Shown here: positions 25,164-35,860 of the stretch, piece by piece
How positions within the stretch are numbered: the first letter of the stretch is position 1
Layout of the letters: every line of letters begins with the position of its first letter
Assembly: GCA_002257025.1 (NCBI GenBank)
Contig: NCHA01000017.1
Coordinates: forward strand, 1-58,806
DNA length: 58,806 nucleotides
Reading direction: 5' to 3'
DNA from: Sphingobacteriales bacterium 16-39-50
GTDB taxonomy: Bacteria; Bacteroidota; Bacteroidia; Sphingobacteriales; Sphingobacteriaceae
Notes under the pieces: model-generated
Seen by the model: the letters and a program-made list of their open reading frames with translations, nothing else
Told to the model about the DNA's origin: nothing
Database searches by the model: none
Made by a program: the position numbers and the translations under genes

Positions 25164-28040
25164 ATGAACAGAATCTTTACTCGTTTTGCCTGTTTTTTAG
25201 TTCTGCTTACAATGACCATGTCAATGGCTTTTGCTCAAAGCATTACTATTTCGGGAACTGTTACCGACAAACAAACAAATGAAACCTTACCCGGGGTTTC
25301 CATTAATGTAAAAGGAAAATCAATTGGGACATCTACAAATGCAGATGGTAAGTTTACTTTCAGTACATCTGAGAGTACCCCATTTACGATTGTGATCAGT
25401 TATCTTGGTTATAAATCAATAGAGCAGGAAATAAGTGCATCTGTTTCTGATTTGGTATTTGCATTAGAATCTCAGTCTATTCTTGGACAGGAAGTTGTAG
25501 TTGCCGCTTCCCGTACCCCGGAGCGGATTTTGGAATCTCCGGTTTCAATTGAGCGTTTCGGACAGGCCGCAATACGCGAAACTGCATCACCAACCTTCTA
25601 CGACGCACTGAATAATCTGAAAGGTGTTGAGATGAGTGCACAAAGTTTGACTTTTAAATCGATCAATACCAGAGGTTTTAACGCCAATGGTAATACCCGT
25701 TTTAACCAGTACATCGATGGCATGGATAACCAGGCTCCCGGTCTGAATTTTTCAGTTGGTAATATCGTAGGTATATCTGAACTGGATGTTGATAATGTCG
25801 AGCTACTTCCTGGTGCTTCTTCCGCCTTATATGGTGCAGGTGGTATCAACGGGACTATGTTAATGACATCTAAAGACCCATTCACATCAGAAGGTGTAAG
25901 CTTTTCACTTAAGAGAGGAATAAACCATGTAAGTGATCCTTTGCGGAGTACACAACCATTTGAAGAAGCAGGAGTACGGGTTGCCAAGGCCTGGAATAAG
26001 TTTGCATTTAAGACTACTTTCTCATTCTTACAGGCGGATGACTGGCAGGCAGCAAACTATTCTAATTTTGACCGTACTGCAAGAACCTTCAAAAATGGTA
26101 ACCGGAGCACTGATCCTAATTATGATGGTATTAATAGTTATGGTGATGAAGTGAGCCAAAATATGAGAATTATTGCAAACTCAGTTCAAACGGCAACTAA
26201 TGCCGGTGTCGCAGCAGCATCAGGTGGTGCAATTCCAAATATTATCGGAATGATCAACGCCTCTCTTCCTCCAACGGCTACACCTGCCCAGATCGGCGGA
26301 TTTTTGAGTGCTTTCCCGGCGGCATTAAGACCTACAATTCAAAATGTTCTTCCCTTCAATTTCGGTTTGAGGGCAGGAATTATTCCTGATCAGGCTGTTT
26401 CAAGGACTGGATACAATGAGGCTAATCTTGTCGATTATAATACCAAATCATTGAAAACATCGACTTCATTACATTATAAACTAAGTAATACAGTTCAAGC
26501 CATTTTTCAGGCTAACTGGGGTTCTGGTACATCTGTTTATACCGGTTCTGATCGTTATTCACTGCGTAATTTCAGTATCGGGCAGTTCAAACTTGAGCTA
26601 AAAGGACAAGACTTTATGATACGTGGTTATACCACACAAGAGCGTTCCGGAGAATCTTATATTTCTTCAATCCTTGGAAGTTATATTAATGAAACATCCA
26701 AGGCAAGTACAACCTGGTTCCCTCAATATATTGGCAATTATGTAGGTGCCCGTTCTGCCGGATTGCCTGATGCTCAAGCCCATGCAATGGCACGTTCTGT
26801 TGCTGATCAGGGTAGATTTGAACCCGGATCCGCACAATTCGAAGCTGCCAAAACAAAGATCAGGAACACTACAATTAGTTCAGGTCTGGGAGCAAAATTT
26901 GATGATAAAAGTAATTTATGGCATTATGAGGGTATGTATAATTTCACAAATGCTTTAAAAGGTGCCGTTGAACTTCAGGTAGGAGCATCTTTCAGAAGAT
27001 ACGATCTGAATTCTGCGGGAACAATATTTGATGACCTTAACCGCACAATTGATATTGACGAGACTGGTGCCTTTGTACAAATGGGTAAAAAATTAGGCGA
27101 ATCATTCAAACTCTCTGTTTCTGGTCGTTATGATAAAAACATGAATTTTGAGGGCCGTTTTACACCAAGAGTTACCGGAGTTTATACAGTAGCTCCTAAT
27201 AATAATATCAGATTGTCTTACCAAACAGGCTATCGTAATCCAACTACACAAAATCAGTATATCGATCTTTCTGTGGGTGGCGGCTCAACCCGTTTAATTG
27301 GCGGTTTACCTGAGATGGTTCAAAAATATAATTTGTATACCAATAAACCATTTACAGATGTCAGCTACAGGAATTTCCTTGCTTCAGCTTCAGCTGGTGC
27401 GGCAAACCCTGCCTTGCTTCAAACCTATACATTTGATCCTAAAGGTGTAAGACCTGAAAGTGTAAAGGCTTACGAACTTGGATATAAAGGATTGCTTGGC
27501 AGTAATGTATTGGTTGATGCTTATGGATATTATAACACCTACAAGGATTTTGTCACAGCAATCGAGGTATTCCAGCAGAATGGAACTGCATTTACAAAGT
27601 TTGGTGTACCGGTTAATGCTGCTGGTGATGTTTCAGCTTATGGAATGGCCCTTGGCCTGGATTATTTAATCGGAAAATTCAATCTTAATGGTAATATTTC
27701 CTATAACGAGATTGGTGATCTTCCTACCACTTATGTAAATGATTTTAATACTCCTAAAGTACGTTACAATCTGGGAATCAGTAATCGCAGTGTTGTGAAG
27801 AACGTAGGTATGAATGTTTCATACCGCTGGCAGGATTCATTCTACTGGGCATCATCTTTTGCCTCAGGAGCTGTTCCATCTTTCGGAACAGTAGATGCAC
27901 AAGTGAATCTGAAAATTCCTTCAGTAAAGGGAATGGTTAAGATCGGAGCATCAGATATATTCAATAAATACTACATAACATCTTACGGAAATCCTGAGAT
28001 GGGCGGTATGTATTATGTTGGATTTACATTTAATCAATAA
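25164..28040 (+). CDS. TonB-dependent outer-membrane receptor with carboxypeptidase-regulatory-like domain
   Basis: About 958 residues. A signal peptide (MNRIFTRFACFLVLLTMTMS, cleavage after MAFAQ) precedes a CarboxypepD-reg-like domain (about 25-110; SGTVTDKQTNETLPGVSINV, ISYLGYKS). A plug follows (about 112-235; EVVVAASRTPERILESPVSI, then TRGFNANGNTRFNQYIDGMD), then a C-terminal beta-barrel ending in YYVGFTFNQ. It should import a large substrate across the outer membrane using TonB energy. No SusD partner follows, so it is not a canonical polysaccharide-utilisation pair. I start it at ATG 25164, where a good signal sequence begins, rather than at 25134. The substrate is unknown. Confidence 0.92.
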   Translation: MNRIFTRFACFLVLLTMTMSMAFAQSITISGTVTDKQTNETLPGVSINVKGKSIGTSTNADGKFTFSTSESTPFTIVISYLGYKSIEQEISASVSDLVFALESQSILGQEVVVAASRTPERILESPVSIERFGQAAIRETASPTFYDALNNLKGVEMSAQSLTFKSINTRGFNANGNTRFNQYIDGMDNQAPGLNFSVGNIVGISELDVDNVELLPGASSALYGAGGINGTMLMTSKDPFTSEGVSFSLKRGINHVSDPLRSTQPFEEAGVRVAKAWNKFAFKTTFSFLQADDWQAANYSNFDRTARTFKNGNRSTDPNYDGINSYGDEVSQNMRIIANSVQTATNAGVAAASGGAIPNIIGMINASLPPTATPAQIGGFLSAFPAALRPTIQNVLPFNFGLRAGIIPDQAVSRTGYNEANLVDYNTKSLKTSTSLHYKLSNTVQAIFQANWGSGTSVYTGSDRYSLRNFSIGQFKLELKGQDFMIRGYTTQERSGESYISSILGSYINETSKASTTWFPQYIGNYVGARSAGLPDAQAHAMARSVADQGRFEPGSAQFEAAKTKIRNTTISSGLGAKFDDKSNLWHYEGMYNFTNALKGAVELQVGASFRRYDLNSAGTIFDDLNRTIDIDETGAFVQMGKKLGESFKLSVSGRYDKNMNFEGRFTPRVTGVYTVAPNNNIRLSYQTGYRNPTTQNQYIDLSVGGGSTRLIGGLPEMVQKYNLYTNKPFTDVSYRNFLASASAGAANPALLQTYTFDPKGVRPESVKAYELGYKGLLGSNVLVDAYGYYNTYKDFVTAIEVFQQNGTAFTKFGVPVNAAGDVSAYGMALGLDYLIGKFNLNGNISYNEIGDLPTTYVNDFNTPKVRYNLGISNRSVVKNVGMNVSYRWQDSFYWASSFASGAVPSFGTVDAQVNLKIPSVKGMVKIGASDIFNKYYITSYGNPEMGGMYYVGFTFNQ

Positions 28041-28097
28041 GATCAAATTTAAATCAGATCCTATTTAATGATCTGAAAGTTTTATACTAACCAATTC

Positions 28098-28135
28098 ATA
28101 AGTCTCGTTCCATATAATGGAGCGGGACTTATTTG
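28098..28135 (+). terminator. Strong hairpin after the TonB receptor
   Basis: A 16-bp stem with two G-T pairs: 28098-28113 (ATAAGTCTCGTTCCAT) and 28117-28132 with a 3-nt loop. It is followed by TTG and only a short T-tract, but the stem is very stable and it lies 58 bp after the stop. Confidence 0.65.
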
Positions 28136-28234
28136 TGTAGAAATATGGCAGATTCGATTTTTATTTCTAACTATGTGACATTGTACTAATTTGATGCAGT
28201 AAACAAGATTGTTTAAGCAAAACTTTACCCCCGG

Positions 28235-28260
28235 CTTCTCAGATAATCTAACATGAGAAG
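28235..28260 (+). promoter_or_regulatory. Inverted repeat upstream of the GH31 gene
   Basis: CTTCTCA (28235-28241) and TGAGAAG (28254-28260) with a 12-nt spacer lie 34 bp before the start codon. It could be an operator or leader hairpin of the GH31-glgB unit. Confidence 0.35.
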
Positions 28261-28294
28261 ACATTTAATATATAATTATAATAAAGAATAAAAT

Positions 28295-30751
28295 ATGGAA
28301 GTAAGTAAGGATCCCTTATCTACGGTCTTGGATGTCAATGATCTTGAGGATGATATTCAGCACGTAAATAATCCGATTGTGGGGCTCGAGCCCATCGTTA
28401 AAAAGTACCTGGCAGCCGTTAAGGAGTATCGACAGGAAGGCAATAGTTTTTTCTTTTCTGATGGAAGCGCACAGGTTGAGGTACGTGTGGTAAGTGATGA
28501 AATAATAAGAGTTAGGCTAGCTCCGCAGGGTGTTTTCCTCGAAGAGTTTTCATACGCTCTTAGCCATACCGAGCAAAAAGTTACAGTTTTCTCCTGTGTT
28601 GAAGATGAGCATACTTATAGTGTTCAAACAAATACAGTAGCCTGTGTAATCAATAAGAGTAATTTTTTTATATCATTTGAAGACATTCATGGTCATTTGA
28701 TCAATCAGGACCTGAATGCGATGCATTGGGAAGAGAATGTTGATTTCGGTGGATATTATGTATACGCGACAAAAAAATGCAATGATGAAGAGAGTTTTTT
28801 CGGCTTAGGTGATAAGTCGAGTGATTTCAATCTGCGAGGCAATCGTTATATAAATTGGAATACCGATGCTTATTCATTTGGGAAGGGCCAGGATCCTCTT
28901 TATAGAACCATCCCATTTTATATGGGTATCAATGAGGGTATCAGCTATGGGATATTCTTTGATAATACCTTCAAAAGTCATTTTGATTTTGCCTGTCAGG
29001 ATAAGGATAAAGTAAGCTTTTGGGCTGATGGTGGTGAGATGCAGTATTATTATATTCATGGTCCGCATATGATGGATGTACTGAAACGCTATCATGGTCT
29101 GACAGGCACTCATCAAATGCCGGCAAAATGGACATTGGGTTTTCATCAGTGCCGCTGGAGTTATTATCCTGAAAAGAAAGTAAAAGATATAGCCCGTAAT
29201 TTTCGTGAGCGTAAGATCCCTTGTGATGCAATCTATCTCGACATAGATTACATGGATGGATATCGCTGCTTTACCTGGAACAGAAAGTATTTTCCTGATC
29301 CTGCGAGGATGATGAAGGAATTGGCTGACGATGGATTCAAGACGGTGGTTATCATAGATCCGGGAATCAGGGTTGACGAAAACTACCGGATATTTAAGGA
29401 GGGTAAGCAGAATAATTATTTCTGCCGGCGTTGTGATGATTACTTTATGGAGGGGCATGTCTGGCCAGGAAGATGTCAATTCCCCGACTTTACAAATCCT
29501 AAAGTACGGGAATGGTGGGGAGGATTATTCAAGGAGCTTGTGGATGCAGGAGTAGCCGGAGTTTGGAATGATATGAATGAGCCTGCCGTTTTCGGATCAG
29601 GTACTTTTCCGGTTGATGTGCGTCATAATTACGATGGATTTCATGGATCGCACCGCAAAGCCCATAATATTTATGGTATGCAGATGGTACGCTCCACTTA
29701 TGAAGGATTGAAAAAACTTCAAAAGAATAAAAGGCCATTTACTATTACCAGAGCAGGTTATTCAGGTGTTCAGCGCTATGCCACGGTGTGGACTGGGGAT
29801 AATGTGGCATCATGGGAACACCTTAAAATAGGCATAGTGCAATGCCAGCGTTTATCAATATCAGGTATCTCTTTCTGTGGTACAGATATTGGTGGTTTCA
29901 GTGGTGAACCTGATGGTGAGTTGTTTGCACGCTGGATACAGATGGGGGTGTTTTCACCGTTCATGCGCGCTCATTCAGCAGGAGATACTGCAGAGCGGGA
30001 GCCATGGAGCTTCGGGCAGGAGTATGAAGATATCAATCGTAAATTCATAGAACTCAGGTACCGACTGCTTCCTTACATTTACTCTGCTTTCTGGGAGCAT
30101 TACAAGCATAGTTTCCCTATTCTCAGGCCATTGGTCATGCAGGAACAGGAAAATGTTCTGACACACAGCATTCAGGATATATTTACTTTTGGAGATAAGA
30201 TTTTAGTCGCTCCGGTAAGTGATCCTGGTGCGACGAGTAAAAATGTGTATTTACCTGCCGGTAAATGGTATGATTACTGGACGCATGAATCCTTTGCCGG
30301 AGGGCAGGAACATCTGGTATCTGCACCTATTGATTCAATGCCTATTTTTGTAAAAGCAGGTTCTGTTATTCCGGAATCACCCCTGATGCAATATGTAGGT
30401 GAGTATGAAGTTGATGAGCTGATTTTTCAGATTTATTACTCCGACTACGAAGTGAATTCTTTCTATTTTGAGGATCACGACGATACCTTTGCCTTCGAGC
30501 AGAATATCTACCTTGAGAAAAAGTATGTTGTGAATGGAGATCATAAATCCATGACAATCGTACAAACAGTAGAAGGTTTATTCACCCCCCGTTATGAAAC
30601 CTATGATTTGAAAATAATTGGCTTACCATTTGCTCCTACAAGAGTGTTGATCGACGGTAAGGAATTTACTAATGATCTGGAGTTTGATGATTTGAAGCGT
30701 GTTAGAATAAAGTCGAGTAAGAATTTCAGACGAATAGAAATCCTTGCCTGA
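28295..30751 (+). CDS. GH31 alpha-glucosidase
   Basis: 818 residues with no signal peptide, so a cytoplasmic glucosidase acting on alpha-linked glucosides. The GH31 nucleophile is D426 in GVWNDMNEPAVF, and the acid/base is D502 in TVWTGDNVASW. Other family segments are GFHQCRWSYYPEKKV and DAIYLDIDYMDGY. The N-terminal 1-200 is the usual beta-sandwich, and the C-terminal beta domains (from about 650) follow. It is 50 bp ahead of the branching-enzyme gene, so the two are probably cotranscribed and involved in glycogen or maltodextrin turnover. Confidence 0.93.
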   Translation: MEVSKDPLSTVLDVNDLEDDIQHVNNPIVGLEPIVKKYLAAVKEYRQEGNSFFFSDGSAQVEVRVVSDEIIRVRLAPQGVFLEEFSYALSHTEQKVTVFSCVEDEHTYSVQTNTVACVINKSNFFISFEDIHGHLINQDLNAMHWEENVDFGGYYVYATKKCNDEESFFGLGDKSSDFNLRGNRYINWNTDAYSFGKGQDPLYRTIPFYMGINEGISYGIFFDNTFKSHFDFACQDKDKVSFWADGGEMQYYYIHGPHMMDVLKRYHGLTGTHQMPAKWTLGFHQCRWSYYPEKKVKDIARNFRERKIPCDAIYLDIDYMDGYRCFTWNRKYFPDPARMMKELADDGFKTVVIIDPGIRVDENYRIFKEGKQNNYFCRRCDDYFMEGHVWPGRCQFPDFTNPKVREWWGGLFKELVDAGVAGVWNDMNEPAVFGSGTFPVDVRHNYDGFHGSHRKAHNIYGMQMVRSTYEGLKKLQKNKRPFTITRAGYSGVQRYATVWTGDNVASWEHLKIGIVQCQRLSISGISFCGTDIGGFSGEPDGELFARWIQMGVFSPFMRAHSAGDTAEREPWSFGQEYEDINRKFIELRYRLLPYIYSAFWEHYKHSFPILRPLVMQEQENVLTHSIQDIFTFGDKILVAPVSDPGATSKNVYLPAGKWYDYWTHESFAGGQEHLVSAPIDSMPIFVKAGSVIPESPLMQYVGEYEVDELIFQIYYSDYEVNSFYFEDHDDTFAFEQNIYLEKKYVVNGDHKSMTIVQTVEGLFTPRYETYDLKIIGLPFAPTRVLIDGKEFTNDLEFDDLKRVRIKSSKNFRRIEILA

Positions 30752-30801
30752 TATATTATAATGATTAATAAAATATTCATGTAAGGTAATCTACCCTAAT
30801 T

Positions 30802-32757
30802 ATGGCAAAAAAAGTTAATGCCATTCAGGCTGTAAAGAAAGAATCTGTACCTGCAGACTCATGGTATTCCCGTTTTTCGGATTTTGATATCAGTCTTTTC
30901 AGATCGGGTAAACATTATAGGTTATATGAGAAATTAGGTTCTCATGTTGTTGAGCATGGAGGAGTTAAGGGGACATATTTTGCAGTATGGGTACCAAATG
31001 CCCGGCAGGTTTTCGTAGAGGGTAATTTTAACGGATGGAATAAGGCTTCTCATCCCATGCAGGTCAGATGGGATGAATCCGGTATATGGGAAGCTTTTAT
31101 TCCGGGAATTGGAACCGGGGAAGTTTACAAATATTATATTCAGTCAAATTCAGGAGAGAGCCTTGAAAAAGCTGATCCATTTGCACTAAGATGGGAAGAG
31201 CCACCATCTACTGCTTCCATTGTTTGGGATACCTGGTACGAGTGGAAGGATGGTCCATGGATGCGATCAAGGTATGATATAAATGCCCTGAATAAACCCA
31301 TGTCCGTTTATGAAATGCATTTTGGATCCTGGGCACGTAGTCCTGAATCGCCTGATGAGTTTTTGAGCTATCGTCAAATGGCAGAAAAGCTTATCCCATA
31401 CATTTTGGAAACTGGATTCACCCATGTGGAATTTCTTCCATTAATGGAACATCCATTTTATCCTTCATGGGGTTATCAGATTACCGGATATTTTGCTGCC
31501 ACTTCCAGATATGGAACTCCGCAGGATTTAATGTATCTGATTGAACAATTGCATGAAGCCGGAATAGGAGTGATTCTTGATTGGGTACCCTCCCATTTTC
31601 CCGGTGATGAACATGGCCTCTATCGTTTTGATGGGACCCATTTATATGAGCATGAAGATATGAGGAAGGGTTTTCACCCCGACTGGAAATCCTTTATATT
31701 CAACTATGGAAGGAATGAAGTGAAGTCATTTCTGATCAGCAATGCTATATTTTGGCTTGACCGTTATCATGCCGATGGCTTGCGTGTAGACGCTGTAGCA
31801 TCGATGCTATATCTTGATTATTCACGAAAAGAGGGTGAATGGATACCTAATGACGAGGGTGGACGTGAAAATCTGGAAGCAATAAGTTTTATCAGAGAAT
31901 TCAATGAGGCTGTTTATTCCAATTTTCCGGATGTTCAGACTATAGCGGAGGAATCTACTGCATTTAGTGGTGTAAGCAGGCCTACTTTTATGGGTGGATT
32001 GGGTTTTGGAATGAAATGGATGATGGGCTGGATGCATGATACTCTCAACTATTTTGGGAAGGACCCTGTTCACAGGAAATACAATCATCAGGGGATAACT
32101 TTTAGCACTGTTTATGCATTTACGGAGAATTTCATGCTCCCATTTTCACATGACGAGGTAGTTCATGGCAAGGGCTCATTACTTGACAGGATGCCTGGCG
32201 ATGAATGGCAGAAGTTCGCTAATCTGAGGTTATTATATCTATATATGTTTACACACCCGGGCACAAAATGCCTTTTTATGGGATGTGAGTTTGCACAATC
32301 TGCGGAGTGGAATTTTAATCAATCCCTCGACTGGCATTTGCTGGAATATGCTCCGCACCAGGGTATTAAAGAGATAGTTGCTGCATTGAATAAGGTATAC
32401 CGATCAGAGCCTGCTTTGTATGAAAAGAGTTTCGAGTCTGCCGGTTTTGAATGGATTGAAGGTGGGGATGCCGAAAATTCAGTACTTGTGTATTCCAGAA
32501 AGGGAAATAATCCTTCTGATGATCTTCTGATTGTTTTGAACATGACACCGGTGCCAAGGAAGGCCTGGCGTATAGGACTTCCTGCAGAGGGCAATTGGAA
32601 GCTAATACTGAATTCAGATGATTCGCATTTTTATGGATCTGGTTTATTTAGAGATCAAAATGTTATTTCCGAAGAGATATTCTGGCATGGAAAAGCACAA
32701 TCAGGCCTAATGAACCTTCCACCTCTTGCGGGTTTGGTGCTGAAAAAGGTTAATTGA
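30802..32757 (+). CDS. glgB: 1,4-alpha-glucan branching enzyme
   Basis: Introduces alpha-1,6 branches in glycogen. 651 residues with an N-terminal CBM48 (about 35-120; VWVPNARQVFVEGNFNGW) and a GH13 barrel. D330 in GLRVDAVASML is the nucleophile and E383 in TIAEESTAF the acid/base, followed by FSHDEVVHGKGSL. MHFGSWARS and WGYQITGYFAATSRYG are typical of branching enzymes. It follows the GH31 gene by 50 bp. A small perfect hairpin overlaps the stop codon. No glgA or glgC is in the window, so the synthase part of the pathway must lie elsewhere. Confidence 0.95.
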   Translation: MAKKVNAIQAVKKESVPADSWYSRFSDFDISLFRSGKHYRLYEKLGSHVVEHGGVKGTYFAVWVPNARQVFVEGNFNGWNKASHPMQVRWDESGIWEAFIPGIGTGEVYKYYIQSNSGESLEKADPFALRWEEPPSTASIVWDTWYEWKDGPWMRSRYDINALNKPMSVYEMHFGSWARSPESPDEFLSYRQMAEKLIPYILETGFTHVEFLPLMEHPFYPSWGYQITGYFAATSRYGTPQDLMYLIEQLHEAGIGVILDWVPSHFPGDEHGLYRFDGTHLYEHEDMRKGFHPDWKSFIFNYGRNEVKSFLISNAIFWLDRYHADGLRVDAVASMLYLDYSRKEGEWIPNDEGGRENLEAISFIREFNEAVYSNFPDVQTIAEESTAFSGVSRPTFMGGLGFGMKWMMGWMHDTLNYFGKDPVHRKYNHQGITFSTVYAFTENFMLPFSHDEVVHGKGSLLDRMPGDEWQKFANLRLLYLYMFTHPGTKCLFMGCEFAQSAEWNFNQSLDWHLLEYAPHQGIKEIVAALNKVYRSEPALYEKSFESAGFEWIEGGDAENSVLVYSRKGNNPSDDLLIVLNMTPVPRKAWRIGLPAEGNWKLILNSDDSHFYGSGLFRDQNVISEEIFWHGKAQSGLMNLPPLAGLVLKKVN

Positions 32758-32771
32758 TCTTAGGGAAGATC
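32756..32771. terminator. Small hairpin between convergent glgB and Gfo/Idh genes
   Basis: GATCTT (32756-32761), loop AGGG, AAGATC (32766-32771). It overlaps the TGA stop of glgB and ends 1 bp before the stop of the leftward gene. It is short and lacks a long T-run, so it is probably a weak bidirectional terminator. Confidence 0.4.
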
Positions 32772-32772
32772 C

Positions 32773-33741
32773 TTATTTGAGTTTTCCGCACAGCCGATCC
32801 ATCATCTCCATCACAATCAGGGCTTCTGAAGCCGAACATGGATTAGGGCCTTTATTGAGGAAATAATTTACAACCTGTTCAATCATAGGTTGTTGTACAT
32901 GTGGAATCGGAGGGAAATGGAGGTCTTTGGTTAGACCTTCCAGCGTCAGTTGACATCCATCAGTAAAGATTGGAAAACGAAGGGTTCCCTTTGTTCCTTT
33001 AATTTCACAGAGATCAAGTTCTTTATCGGGTGTGACAGTGTAATCCCAAGTCCCTTTGAAAGGCACATTATCTCCAAAAATAATATCTGCAGTGACATAA
33101 TCATCTGCCTGGTAATTCTTCCCCCGGTTAGATGAACTTCCTTTTACCGATTTTGGCTCCCCAAAAAAATAAAGCATCAGATCCAATTGGTGTGGGGCAA
33201 GGTCATGAAATAAACCACCACCTGAAATTAAAGGATTTACTCTCCAGGTATTTGCTACACCAGGAGTAGGGGCCTGGAATAATCTGATTTCTGCAGATAG
33301 AATTTTACCCATAGTATTATTTTGGATAAGCCTACGGATTTCTAAAAACCTGGGTTGAGCTCTGCGATAATGTGCAACACTGAGCTTACATGAATGTTTT
33401 TCTGATGCTTCCAGCATCCTCCGTGCTTCAGAAGAATTCAGAGCCATAGGTTTTTCTACGTAAACCGGTTTACCCGCCTTAAATGCAGCGATGGTGTATT
33501 GCTCATGCGAATCGGGAGGGGTTGCAATGTAAATGGCATTGACATCCTGATCATTAATCAGTGCATCAGCATCGGAATACCATTTTTTTACATGATGCCT
33601 TAGTGCATAATCTTGTGCCAGTGTTTTATCGCGGCGCATAACAGCAGCCAATGAAGAGTTCTCAACTTTGTTAAAAGCAGGTCCGCTTTTGACTTCAGTA
33701 ACATTACCGCAGCCGATTATACCCCAAACTATTTTATCCAT
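32773..33741 (-). CDS. Gfo/Idh/MocA family oxidoreductase
   Basis: 322 residues, the short form of the family. The Rossmann motif is IIGCGNVTEVKSG at the N-terminus and the catalytic-site motif is VYVEKPMALNSSEARRM with Lys in E-K-P. GGGLFHDLAPHQLDLMLY holds the Asp/His pair. There is no export signal, so a cytoplasmic NAD(P)-dependent sugar or polyol dehydrogenase is likely. The gene is separate from the 6-20 kb cluster and has a near-perfect palindromic repeat just upstream. The substrate is unknown. Confidence 0.85.
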   Translation of the reverse strand: MDKIVWGIIGCGNVTEVKSGPAFNKVENSSLAAVMRRDKTLAQDYALRHHVKKWYSDADALINDQDVNAIYIATPPDSHEQYTIAAFKAGKPVYVEKPMALNSSEARRMLEASEKHSCKLSVAHYRRAQPRFLEIRRLIQNNTMGKILSAEIRLFQAPTPGVANTWRVNPLISGGGLFHDLAPHQLDLMLYFFGEPKSVKGSSSNRGKNYQADDYVTADIIFGDNVPFKGTWDYTVTPDKELDLCEIKGTKGTLRFPIFTDGCQLTLEGLTKDLHFPPIPHVQQPMIEQVVNYFLNKGPNPCSASEALIVMEMMDRLCGKLK

Positions 33742-33749
33742 TTTTCCCC

Positions 33750-33784
33750 TAACGCTGACAGGGTTTTAAACCCTGTCAGCGTTA
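33750..33784. repeat. Palindromic repeat, GACAGGGTT family, copy 1
   Basis: A perfect 17-bp stem with a 1-nt centre: TAACGCTGACAGGGTTT at 33750-33766 and its complement at 33768-33784. The core CTGACAGGGTT/AACCCTGTCAG recurs at 43511-43568. It lies 9 bp upstream of the Gfo/Idh start and could affect its transcript. Confidence 0.8.
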
Positions 33785-33856
33785 CGAAAATAATTATTTA
33801 TAATCGAAAAATCTGTATACGGTTAATATCAATTAGTAAGCGGTATTAGTCAAAAC

Positions 33857-33886
33857 AAAAAACCCTGCTTTTAACATAAAGCAGGG
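33857..33886 (-). terminator. Terminator of the gap gene
   Basis: CCCTGCTTT (33863-33871) and AAAGCAGGG (33878-33886) form a 9-bp stem with a 6-nt loop, followed on the minus strand by six T (33857-33862). It lies 30 bp past the gap stop codon, the usual distance and form for a Rho-independent terminator. Confidence 0.9.
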
Positions 33887-33916
33887 TCGAGGTTAGTATA
33901 GAAAGCTATTAGAATA

Positions 33917-34933
<1,017 letters not shown>

Positions 34934-35008
34934 TTATTGTCTGTGAATTTGCCTGAATGAATCAGGTTATGTAAGTGCTTTAATACAAACAACTTACACG
35001 ATTCATTA

Positions 35009-35857
35009 TTAATTTTTGTTTGAATAGTATTTTAACAAGTTATATATGGGCTCTTTAATAACGGAGCTTACTTTTAAGTTATTGTTTTGTGCAGCCTGAT
35101 GTAGGTATTCCTGAAATCCCGCCGCTACTGTTCCAATTATGTGTAATGGGACATTCGGATATTGTTCTCTTAGAGGAATAATGTATGTTTTAAAATAGAT
35201 ATCAAAACCATTGATTACCATGTTTTTTACAAAGCTATCCTCTTTATTCTCCATCAGAAAATCGGCAAATGAACTTAAAAACAAAGAGGGCTGAGCTTGT
35301 CTGTAAACTTTGTCGAGTATCTGAGTCCTGTCTAGGTCATATTTCTTTTTGAATTTAAATTCAAATTCATCAGGAAGAAGATCATTTAGATATGATTTCA
35401 GCAATCTGCGCCCCAGCCAGTTTGACGACCCTTCATCACCCAGAATATAGCCCAGTCCGTAATTATTCTCTATTATTTTTTTACCATCAAAATAAGCCGC
35501 ATTTGACCCACTTCCCATAATGCCCAATATTCCGGGTTCATCCCCGCTTGCCGCAAGTGCAGCTGCTTTGAGGTCATGGTCTACAAGAACCTTACTGAAT
35601 CTGAAGAAACGGCCAAGGGCGTTTGCTACAATTTCCCTGCGCTCATTTGATGATGCTCCTGCCCCGAAAAAATATACCCATTTAATTTTCTCGGCATTAT
35701 TTATTAAGTGGATATTCTTGTTGAGGAATTGCGTAATATAGTTTTCATCATTAAAAAACGGATTGATTCCAGGAGTCTTGAATTCTGAAATTGTTTTCCC
35801 TTTTTCAGCCAGCTTCCAATCGGCATGCCTTGATCCACTATAAACTACTGCAATCAT
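35009..35857 (-). CDS. BadF/BadG/BcrA-type ATPase, N-acetylglucosamine-kinase-like
   Basis: 282 residues of the ASKHA (hexokinase/Hsp70-like) fold. The N-terminal phosphate loop is MIAVVYSGSRHADWK, a divergent version that lacks the usual D-G-G of these kinases (the paralogue at 55974 has ADGGSTKTNW). Other segments are GIMGSGSNAAYFDGK and YILGDEGSSNWLGRRLL. Family members phosphorylate N-acetylglucosamine or glucosamine. The start codon lies 3 bp after pfkA, so it is in the pfkA-gap operon. Because the D-G-G motif is changed, it may have lost or altered kinase activity. Confidence 0.75.
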   Translation of the reverse strand: MIAVVYSGSRHADWKLAEKGKTISEFKTPGINPFFNDENYITQFLNKNIHLINNAEKIKWVYFFGAGASSNERREIVANALGRFFRFSKVLVDHDLKAAALAASGDEPGILGIMGSGSNAAYFDGKKIIENNYGLGYILGDEGSSNWLGRRLLKSYLNDLLPDEFEFKFKKKYDLDRTQILDKVYRQAQPSLFLSSFADFLMENKEDSFVKNMVINGFDIYFKTYIIPLREQYPNVPLHIIGTVAAGFQEYLHQAAQNNNLKVSSVIKEPIYNLLKYYSNKN

Positions 35858-35860
35858 ATA

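Noticed and set aside
28874..29479. 201-residue reading frame antisense to the GH31 gene
   Set aside because: It is a shadow of a strongly supported gene, with no start context or recognisable motif.
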